Positions 58,063 to 64,000 of a stretch of DNA of 64,000 bases are shown piece by piece. Both the position numbers and the translations under genes were made by a program. The stretch is from Nocardioides sp. REDSEA-S33_B3 (GTDB taxonomy: Bacteria > Actinomycetota > Actinomycetes > Propionibacteriales > Nocardioidaceae): assembly GCA_001627335.1 (NCBI GenBank), contig LUPK01000059.1, forward strand, positions 62,001 through 126,000. Reading direction: 5' to 3'. The notes under the pieces are model-generated. The model had not been told where the DNA came from. It did no database searches and saw nothing but the letters and a program-made list of their open reading frames with translations. Numbering within the stretch: the first letter of the stretch is position 1; each line of letters opens with the position of its first letter.

Positions 58063-58950
58063 TCAGCCGCCCGACGGCATCGGCGGGGGAGTGCCGCCCC
58101 AGGAGGGGCACAGTGCCTTGTGTGCGCACCAGCTGCACAGCGGCCCCTTGCTGGGCCGCCAGTCCTGCTCGTCGGTGGCGCGCTTGATCGCCTCCCAGAC
58201 CGCCTGCACCTTGCGCTCGGTCGCGAGCAGGTCGTGCTCGTCGGGCACGTAGCGCACCAGCTCGCCGTTGCCGAGGTAGACCAGCTGCAGCATGGCGGGC
58301 ACCACGCCGCGCAACCGCCACAGCACCAGGGCGTAGAACTTCATCTGGAACAGCGCGCGACCCTCGAAGCCCGGCCCGGGGGCGCGGCCGGTCTTGTAGT
58401 CCACGACCCGGACGGCACCGTCCGGGGCGACGTCGACCCGGTCCACGAACCCACGCAGCAGGAGCTTGGAGTCGAGCAGCCACTCGACGTACAGCTCGCG
58501 CTCGGCCGGCTCCAGACGGGTCGGGTCCTCCAAGGTGAAGTAGCGCTCGAGGACGGTGCGGCAGGTGTCCCACCAGCGCTCGCGGTCCACCGCGCCGTCG
58601 CCGTCGAAGATCTTCCCGAGGCCCGGCTCGTCCTCGAGCAGGCGGTGCCACGACGGCTCCAGCATCTGCTCGGCGCGCACGGGGGTGCGCTCGAGCGCGG
58701 GCAGGTCGAAGAGGTCCTCGAGCACCTTGTGCACCAGGGTCCCGCGCACCGCGTCCGGCGACGCCGGCTCGGGCAGCTTGTCGATGGTGCGGAAGCGGTA
58801 GAGCAGCGGACAGGTCATGAAGTCCCCGGCCCGGCTGGGGGACAGGGCGCCCAGCACGTCGACGCCGTCAACGGGTGTCGAGTGGCGCTCGGCGGGGCTG
58901 GTCGCCGGGACCTCCTCGCGCTGCTGCGTGCCCAGGACCTCCGTGCTCAT
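58063..58950 (-). CDS. RecB-family PD-(D/E)XK nuclease with Fe-S cluster motif
   Basis: A 295-residue nuclease domain protein with the catalytic GFVDRVDVAPDGAVRVVDYKTGR (Asp and DYK) and Gln in ALFQMKFYALVL. A cysteine near residue 47 (MTCPLLYRF) and three near the C-terminus (CSWCAHKALC) match the 4Fe-4S site seen in AddB-like nucleases. It is the stand-alone RecB-like gene commonly found beside trmI and mpa in actinobacteria. A minus-strand TAGCGT (58958-58963) lies seven bases before ATG 58950. The gene is convergent with the response regulator. Confidence 0.88.
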   Translation of the reverse strand: MSTEVLGTQQREEVPATSPAERHSTPVDGVDVLGALSPSRAGDFMTCPLLYRFRTIDKLPEPASPDAVRGTLVHKVLEDLFDLPALERTPVRAEQMLEPSWHRLLEDEPGLGKIFDGDGAVDRERWWDTCRTVLERYFTLEDPTRLEPAERELYVEWLLDSKLLLRGFVDRVDVAPDGAVRVVDYKTGRAPGPGFEGRALFQMKFYALVLWRLRGVVPAMLQLVYLGNGELVRYVPDEHDLLATERKVQAVWEAIKRATDEQDWRPSKGPLCSWCAHKALCPSWGGTPPPMPSGG

Positions 58951-58957
58951 GGCGTTC

Positions 58958-59020
58958 ACGCTAGGCGATCGCACCGACAGCCCGCGCCAGGCCGACCGGT
59001 GCGCCCACCGGTCGGATAGC
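58958..59020. promoter_or_regulatory. divergent RecB-like / site-2 protease promoters
   Basis: ACGCTA (58958-58963) is TAGCGT on the minus strand for the nuclease gene. TAGCCT at 59017-59022 lies six bases before the protease GTG. Both spacings fit leaderless transcripts. Confidence 0.5.
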
Positions 59021-59028
59021 CTCCCCGG

Positions 59029-60153
59029 GTGAGCGAGCAGCGACCGCCGGGGACCTTCAAGGTCGGCACCGTGGCGGGCAGCGACGTGCTGGTCAGCACC
59101 TCGTGGTTCCTCGTCGCCGCGCTCATCGCGATCATCATGGCTCCGCTCGTCGAGCAGGTGCAGCCCGGCCTGGGCGCCCTGAAGTACGTCGCCGGGCTGG
59201 CGTTCGCGGTGCTGCTCTACGGCTCGGTGCTGCTCCACGAGGCCTCGCACGCGATCGTCGCGAAGCGGCTGGGCTACCCGGTCAGCTCGATCACCCTGCA
59301 CTTCCTCGGCGGCATGACGTCGATCGAGGGGGAGGCGAAGCGACCGCGTGAGGAGTTCTTCATCGCCGTGGTCGGTCCGCTGACCTCGATGGCCGTCGGG
59401 GTGGCGGCGCTGCTGCTGCTCCCGGTCACCCCGGACGGCCTGACCCGCCTGGCGATGGAGGGTCTCGCCGGGGCCAACCTCCTCGTCGGCGTCCTCAACC
59501 TGGTGCCCGGGCTGCCCCTCGACGGCGGCCGGGTCCTCAAGGCCGGTGTGTGGGGCCTGACGGGCAGCATCGTCCGCGGGACGGTCGTGGCCGGCTGGGG
59601 CGGGCGCCTGGCGGCCGTCGCCGTGCTGGCCTGGCCCGTGGCGCAGGAGTCCGTGTTGGGCACTCCGCCGGACGTCATCGACTTCGTCCTGGCCTTCGTG
59701 GTCGCCGCGTTCCTGTGGTCGGGTGCCACGGCGTCGATGTCGGCTGCGCGTCTGCGCAGCCGGATCCCGCACCTGGTAGCCCGCGACCTCGCGCGGCGTA
59801 CCCTGGCCGTCCCGGCCGACCTGCCGCTCTCGGAGGCGGTGCGCCGCGCGCAGGAGGCCCAGGCGGGGGGCATCCTCACCACGACGACCGACGGACGGAC
59901 CACCGGCCTGGTCTCGGAGGCGGCCCTGCTGGCCACCCCCGAGGACCGGCGTCCCTGGGTGCCCACCTCCAGCGTCGCACGCACGCTCGAGGAGGGTCTG
60001 CGGCTGCCGGTCGGGCTGCGCGGGGAGGACCTCGTGCGGGCGCTGACCCGCACGCCTGCCGCCGAGTACCTCCTGGTCGAGGACGACGGCACCGTCTACG
60101 GCGTGCTCGTGACCGCCGACGTCGACCGCGCCTTCCGGCAGACGAGCGCCTGA
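59029..60153 (+). CDS. site-2 protease family (M50) membrane metalloprotease
   Basis: A 374-residue protein with about six membrane helices. The zinc motif HEASH (residues 70-74) sits in a helix and the third ligand is Asp165 in NLVPGLPLDGGRV. The C-terminal 120 residues form a cytoplasmic CBS-like domain ending LLVEDDGTVYGVLVTADVDRA. Such proteases cut membrane proteins, for example anti-sigma factors, within the bilayer. Its place near the proteasome genes is seen in other actinobacteria. Substrate unknown. Confidence 0.9.
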   Translation: MSEQRPPGTFKVGTVAGSDVLVSTSWFLVAALIAIIMAPLVEQVQPGLGALKYVAGLAFAVLLYGSVLLHEASHAIVAKRLGYPVSSITLHFLGGMTSIEGEAKRPREEFFIAVVGPLTSMAVGVAALLLLPVTPDGLTRLAMEGLAGANLLVGVLNLVPGLPLDGGRVLKAGVWGLTGSIVRGTVVAGWGGRLAAVAVLAWPVAQESVLGTPPDVIDFVLAFVVAAFLWSGATASMSAARLRSRIPHLVARDLARRTLAVPADLPLSEAVRRAQEAQAGGILTTTTDGRTTGLVSEAALLATPEDRRPWVPTSSVARTLEEGLRLPVGLRGEDLVRALTRTPAAEYLLVEDDGTVYGVLVTADVDRAFRQTSA

Positions 60154-60240
60154 CGCCGACGCATCCGCGCTGTGGCGACTCCCGGTCGCCGGGGTCTCCG
60201 GAACTCGCTGGGCGGCGCGTCCGCGGTCTAGGGTGCGCGC

Positions 60241-61254
60241 GTGTCCGAGCCCGTCCAGCCGCAGTCCCAGGCCCCTGAGGGCCAGTCCCTCGAGGGCCCG
60301 TCCCTCGACGACGTCCCGCAGGAGGCCTGGTCCGGTGTCCACCGGGGCCCGCTCCGCGCCGGTGAGTGGGTGCGCCTGGTCGACGGCAAGGGACGCAAGC
60401 ACAACTTCGCCCTCGAGGCCGGCAAGCGCTTCTTCTCCAACCGCGGCCACCTCGACCACGACGAGCTGATCGGCCGCGAGGAGGGCTTCACCGTCACCAC
60501 CTCCGGCGGTGGTGACTACCTGGTGTTCCGGCCGCTGCTCTCGGAGTTCGTCGTCTCCATGCCCCGCGGCGCGGCCGTCATCTACCCCAAGGACGCCGCA
60601 CAGATCGTGGCGATGGCCGACATCTTCCCCGGAGCCCGCGTGGTCGAGGCCGGGGTCGGCTCCGGCGCCCTGACCTGCTCGCTGCTGCGCGCGGTGGGCC
60701 CCCACGGGCGGGTGTCGTCCTACGAGCGGCGCGAGGAGTTCGCCGAGGTCGCGCGGCGCAACGTCGACCAGTTCTTCTCCGCCCCCGAGGGCACCAGTCA
60801 CCCGGCGTGGGACCTCACCCTGGGCGACCTCGCGGAGGCGCTGCCGGCCAGCGGCGAGCGCTGCGACCGGATCATCCTCGACATGCTCGCACCCTGGGAG
60901 TGCCTCGAGGCCGCCGCGGACGCCCTGGTGCCGGGCGGCATCGTCTGCGCGTACGTCGCGACCACCACCCAGCTGTCACGGTTCGTGGAGACGGTGCGGG
61001 CGCACGGTGGTTTCACCGAGCCGCACGCCTGGGAGTCGCTGGTCCGCGACTGGCACGTCGAGGGCCTCGCGGTGCGTCCGGACCACAAGATGATCGGGCA
61101 CACGGCCTTCCTGGTCACCGCTCGGCGGATGGCCCCGGGGGAGAGGCCCCCGCGCAAGACCCGGCGGCCGGCGCCGGGCGCCTACGGACCCGACTACACC
61201 GGGCCCCGCCCCGCGGACGTGCCGCAGGAGCCCGTGGCGCCCGCCGATGAGTGA
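60241..61254 (+). CDS. trmI: tRNA (adenine-58-N1)-methyltransferase TrmI
   Basis: A 337-residue SAM-dependent enzyme that makes m1A58 in the tRNA T-loop. The N-terminal domain contains LLSEFVVSMPRGAAVIYPKDA. SAM motif I is VVEAGVGSGALTCSLL, and motif IV is DRIILDMLAPWE. The C-terminal tail is Pro/Arg-rich (RKTRRPAPGAYGP). The same gene lies near mpa in Mycobacterium tuberculosis. GTG 60241 has TAGGGT six bases upstream. Confidence 0.93.
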   Translation: MSEPVQPQSQAPEGQSLEGPSLDDVPQEAWSGVHRGPLRAGEWVRLVDGKGRKHNFALEAGKRFFSNRGHLDHDELIGREEGFTVTTSGGGDYLVFRPLLSEFVVSMPRGAAVIYPKDAAQIVAMADIFPGARVVEAGVGSGALTCSLLRAVGPHGRVSSYERREEFAEVARRNVDQFFSAPEGTSHPAWDLTLGDLAEALPASGERCDRIILDMLAPWECLEAAADALVPGGIVCAYVATTTQLSRFVETVRAHGGFTEPHAWESLVRDWHVEGLAVRPDHKMIGHTAFLVTARRMAPGERPPRKTRRPAPGAYGPDYTGPRPADVPQEPVAPADE

Positions 61255-61370
61255 GGTGGAGGAGGAAACGCGGGGGTGACACCGCCGGTCCCAAATCGTG
61301 ACCGACACCGTCCAGGATGGCCTTCCGTGCTTCACCGGCACGAGTAGGGTCACGGCAAGGAGGTGCTCTG

Positions 61371-63158
61371 ATGTCGACATCCGATGGCAGGTCACGAGAA
61401 GGTTCCCCGGTTCCCGACGGCGCACGCAGCGCCGAGGAGCTGATGGGGCAGGTGCGCTTCCTGGAGGCCGAGGTCACCGACCTGCGGCGCCGCCTCAGCG
61501 ATGCACCGGGCTCCCACCGCACCGTCGAGCTCCGGCTGGCCGACGCCCAGCGCTCCCTCGCGGCGGTCACCAGCCAGAACGAGCGGCTCGCCCAGACCCT
61601 GCGCGAGGCCCGTGACCAGATCACGAAGCTCAAGGAGGAGGTCGACCGGCTCGCCCAGCCGCCCGCCGGGTTCGGCACCTTCCTCCAGCGCAACGACGAC
61701 GACTCGGTGGACGTGTTCACCGGTGGCCGCAAGCTGCGCGTCAACGTCAGCCCCAACGTCGACCTGGACGCGCTGCACCGCGGCCAGGAGGTCATGCTCA
61801 ACGAGGCCCTCAACGTCGTCGAGGCGCTGGAGTTCGAGCAGGTAGGCGAGGTCGTGATGTTCAAGGAGCTGCTCGCCGACGGCGAGCGTGCCCTGGTCAT
61901 CGCCAACGCCGACGAGGAGAAGGTCGTGCGCCTCGCGGCGCCGCTGCGCGAGGAGACCATCCGCGCCGGCGACTCGCTGCTGCTGGACTCCCGTGCCGGC
62001 TACGTCTACGAGAAGGTCCCGAAGTCGGAGGTCGAGGAGCTCGTCCTCGAGGAGGTCCCCGACATCGCCTACGAGTCCATCGGTGGGCTCGGCGGCCAGA
62101 TCGAGCAGATCCAGGATGCGGTCGAGCTGCCGTACCTCTACCCCGAGCTCTTCAAGGAGCACCAGCTCAAGCCGCCCAAGGGCGTGCTGCTCTACGGCCC
62201 TCCCGGCTGCGGCAAGACGCTGATCGCCAAGGCGGTCGCCAACAGCCTCGCCAAGAAGGTCGCCGCGCGGAACCCGGATTCCGGCCAGGGCGCCGAGGTG
62301 AAGTCCTACTTCCTCAACATCAAGGGCCCCGAGCTGCTCAACAAGTACGTCGGCGAGACCGAGCGCCACATCCGCCTGGTCTTCCAGCGGGCGCGGGAGA
62401 AGGCCTCGGCCGGCACCCCGGTCATCGTGTTCTTCGACGAGATGGACTCCCTGTTCCGCACCCGCGGCACCGGCGTCTCCTCCGACGTCGAGAACACCAT
62501 CGTCCCGCAGCTGCTGAGCGAGATCGACGGCGTGGAGCTGCTGGAGAACGTCCTGGTCATCGGAGCCTCCAACCGTGAGGACATGATCGACCCCGCGATC
62601 CTGCGCCCCGGACGCCTGGACGTGAAGATCAAGATCGAGCGCCCCGACGCCGAAGCGGCGCGGGACATCTTCAGCAAGTACCTCACCGCCGAGCTCCCGC
62701 TGCACGCCGACGACCTCGCGGAGTTCGGCGGGGACCGCCAGGCGTGCGTGGACGGCATGATCCGCGCGACGGTGGAGCGGATGTACTCCGAGACCGAGGA
62801 GAACCGCTTCCTCGAGGTCACCTACGCCAACGGCGACAAGGAGGTCCTGTACTTCAAGGACTTCAACTCCGGCGCCATGCTGCAGAACATCGTCGACCGG
62901 GCGAAGAAGATGGCGATCAAGGACCTCCTGGACCACGACCAGAAGGGTCTGCGGGTCAGCCACCTGCTGCAGGCCTGCGTGGACGAGTTCAAGGAGAACG
63001 AGGACCTCCCGAACACCACCAACCCCGACGACTGGGCCCGCATCTCCGGCAAGAAGGGCGAGCGGATCGTCTTCATCCGCACGCTCATCACCGGCAAGCA
63101 GGGCACCGAGCCGGGCCGCTCGATCGACACGGTGTCGAACACGGGTCAGTACCTGTAG
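61371..63158 (+). CDS. mpa: proteasomal ATPase Mpa/ARC
   Basis: A 595-residue AAA ATPase that unfolds pupylated proteins for the 20S proteasome. The N-terminal coiled coil that binds Pup is at about residues 20-95 ([15 protein letters not shown] to [11 protein letters not shown]). Tandem OB folds follow. The AAA domain has Walker [15 protein letters not shown] near residue 275, Walker [11 protein letters not shown] and sensor [15 protein letters not shown]. The C-terminus ends GQYL, the motif that docks on the proteasome. The ATG follows AAGGAGGTG (61357-61365); TAGGGT at 61345-61350 would give a short leader with this site. Confidence 0.96.
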   Translation: MSTSDGRSREGSPVPDGARSAEELMGQVRFLEAEVTDLRRRLSDAPGSHRTVELRLADAQRSLAAVTSQNERLAQTLREARDQITKLKEEVDRLAQPPAGFGTFLQRNDDDSVDVFTGGRKLRVNVSPNVDLDALHRGQEVMLNEALNVVEALEFEQVGEVVMFKELLADGERALVIANADEEKVVRLAAPLREETIRAGDSLLLDSRAGYVYEKVPKSEVEELVLEEVPDIAYESIGGLGGQIEQIQDAVELPYLYPELFKEHQLKPPKGVLLYGPPGCGKTLIAKAVANSLAKKVAARNPDSGQGAEVKSYFLNIKGPELLNKYVGETERHIRLVFQRAREKASAGTPVIVFFDEMDSLFRTRGTGVSSDVENTIVPQLLSEIDGVELLENVLVIGASNREDMIDPAILRPGRLDVKIKIERPDAEAARDIFSKYLTAELPLHADDLAEFGGDRQACVDGMIRATVERMYSETEENRFLEVTYANGDKEVLYFKDFNSGAMLQNIVDRAKKMAIKDLLDHDQKGLRVSHLLQACVDEFKENEDLPNTTNPDDWARISGKKGERIVFIRTLITGKQGTEPGRSIDTVSNTGQYL

Positions 63159-63177
63159 GACGCATCGCCGCCATCGG

Positions 63178-63267
63178 AAGGTCTGACTGATGTCGGTCAG
63201 ACCTTTCGGTGTGCGGTCGAAGGTTCGACCGCGACGTGCAAGGTCTGACTGACATCAGTCGAACCTT
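63178..63267. repeat. triple hairpin cluster after mpa
   Basis: Three inverted repeats lie in a row between convergent stop codons: a 10-bp stem (63178-63187 with 63196-63205), a 9-bp stem (63213-63221 with 63224-63232) and an imperfect palindrome (63240-63267). The first and third share the direct repeat AAGGTCTGACTGA (63178-63190 and 63240-63252). This is likely a compound bidirectional terminator, possibly formed by duplication. Confidence 0.7.
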
Positions 63268-63285
63268 CCCCCTGCGGGGCTCGCG

Positions 63286-63918
63286 TCAGCCGCCGGCAGG
63301 CCGCCGGGCGAGGAGCCGGTAGCCGTAGACCCACGGACGGGCGACGGCCGGTCCGGGCAGGTAGCGCTCGGTGCGGTCGACGATCTCCAGGCCCGCCTGC
63401 TCGAGGAGGGCGACGGGGTCGCGGGTGAGGTGGCAGCCGCCGGCGACCCGCTTCTCGATCGGGTCGAGCCGGCGCTGCCACCGGGCGACACCGGCGTCGG
63501 GGGAGAGCCCGTGCTCCAGCACGTGGACCGTCCCGCCCGGGCGCACGGTGCGGGCCATCTCGCGAGCAGCCAGCGCGGCATCGGGGATCGTGCACAACGA
63601 GAACGTGCACAGCACCGCGTCGTACGCCGAGGAGTCGGCGTCCACGCGCTGGCCGTCGAGCCCGACCCGACTGACCGGGATGGTCGCGGTCCCGCGGCGC
63701 GCGGCGGACATCTCCCACCCCAGGTCGGACGGCTCCACGGCGTCCACGGCGGTGACCGCCGCCGGCAGGTGCGGGAGGTTCATGCCGCTGCCGAAGCCGA
63801 TCTCCAGCACCCGGCCGGACAGCCCCTCGCAGACCAGCGCCCGCTCCCGGCGGACGTCGCCGCTCGAGAGCGCCTTCTCGACCAGGCGCGGGACCACGCG
63901 CTTCTCCCACCAGCTCAT
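63286..63918 (-). CDS. class I SAM-dependent methyltransferase
   Basis: A 210-residue enzyme with SAM motif I VLEIGFGSGMNLPHL near residues 37-51, an acidic motif II (VDAVEPSDLGWEMS), LCTFSLCTIPD and RPGGTVHVLEHG. It resembles UbiE-like or phospholipid/arsenite methyltransferases; substrate unknown. A minus-strand TACGGT (63925-63930) precedes the ATG by six bases. It lies between mpa and dop on the opposite strand, interrupting an otherwise conserved gene order. Confidence 0.85.
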   Translation of the reverse strand: MSWWEKRVVPRLVEKALSSGDVRRERALVCEGLSGRVLEIGFGSGMNLPHLPAAVTAVDAVEPSDLGWEMSAARRGTATIPVSRVGLDGQRVDADSSAYDAVLCTFSLCTIPDAALAAREMARTVRPGGTVHVLEHGLSPDAGVARWQRRLDPIEKRVAGGCHLTRDPVALLEQAGLEIVDRTERYLPGPAVARPWVYGYRLLARRPAGG

Positions 63919-63924
63919 CGGGCC

Positions 63925-63971
63925 ACCGTAGTGGTCGGTGCGCCCCGACCGTCGCCGCCGCCGCGTAGGCT
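63925..63971. promoter_or_regulatory. divergent methyltransferase / dop promoters
   Basis: ACCGTA (63925-63930; TACGGT on the minus strand) and TAGGCT (63966-63971) each end six bases before their start codons. No ribosome binding sites are seen. Confidence 0.5.
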
Positions 63972-63977
63972 CGAACC

Positions 63978-64000
63978 ATGAGCGTGCGACGGGTGATGGG
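63978..64000 (+). CDS. dop: start of Pup deamidase/depupylase Dop (partial)
   Basis: The last 23 bases encode MSVRRVM and the first two bases of a probable glycine codon. This is the usual beginning of Dop, and dop follows mpa in many actinobacteria. TAGGCT lies six bases before the ATG. The call depends on eight residues plus position, so it is tentative until sequence beyond the window is seen. Confidence 0.7.

Noticed and set aside
58951..60801. N-terminal extension of the RecB-like nuclease
   Set aside because: It is antisense to the site-2 protease and trmI; TAGCGT and the family length support a start at 58950.
61392..62963. Long minus-strand frame opposite mpa
   Set aside because: It is antisense to a clear Mpa protein and has no recognisable domain.

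Overview
The window is chromosomal DNA from a high-GC actinobacterium, most likely a Nocardioides-like member of the Propionibacteriales. Lineage markers are a mycothiol ligase (MshC), the Pup-proteasome ATPase (Mpa/ARC) with the first codons of Dop at the right edge, an InhA-type enoyl-ACP reductase, a fused siroheme synthase (CysG), and several small actinobacteria-typical families (DUF3090, SCO1664, DUF3099, DUF5703, acVLRF1). Composition and codon use look uniform. I see no prophage, insertion sequence, CRISPR array or genomic island.

Layout: 1-3961 is the 3' part of a suf Fe-S assembly operon (sufD', Rieske ferredoxin, sufC, sufS, sufU, sufT). 4069-9411 holds an ASCH protein with an actinobacterial VLRF1 peptidyl-tRNA hydrolase, a two-component ABC exporter whose permease is disrupted, a small kinase and a zinc peptidase. 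9501-15811 carries an ABC-F protein, a crotonase, an ABC exporter, SURF1 and MoaA. 15882-18968 holds two small conserved genes, dodecin, FabG-InhA and SixA. 19028-23636 holds SerB, an unknown protein, an ABC ATPase, NfeD and an SPFH protein. 23700-32169 is a mixed lipid, signalling and envelope block (hydrolase, GDPD, SpoIIE phosphatase, sortase F, PEBP), followed by CysG, a TrmH-type methyltransferase and peptide deformylase. 32264-34924 is an acyl-CoA dehydrogenase pair. 34997-41763 holds GalK, GuaB1, a LysR effector domain without a DNA-binding domain, a Ca/cation antiporter and tRNA-Leu(GAG). 41833-46375 holds an M20 peptidase, an aldo/keto reductase, UppP and CorA. 46419-49850 is the conserved phosphatase/DUF3090/SCO1664-kinase/MshC row. 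49863-58048 holds a PAC2 protein, MetH, a HAD phosphatase and an operon of secreted protein, histidine kinase and response regulator. 58063-64000 is the Pup-proteasome neighbourhood (RecB-like nuclease, site-2 protease, TrmI, Mpa, a methyltransferase, dop').

The most general signal is promoter layout. About half of the genes have a TANNNT hexamer ending 6-9 bases before the start codon and no Shine-Dalgarno sequence, the pattern of leaderless transcription. A smaller set (sufS, zinc peptidase, ABC exporter, SPFH protein, cysG, metH, mpa) has clear ribosome binding sites. Many divergent pairs carry two such -10 boxes within a few tens of bases.

Most genes are housekeeping. The strongest candidates for undescribed biology are the SCO1664-kinase/DUF3090/phosphatase group beside mshC, the secreted-protein/two-component operon, an operator-like palindrome built into the -10 box of the acyl-CoA dehydrogenase operon, and the structured spacers inside the suf and acyl-CoA dehydrogenase operons that share a 12-base word.
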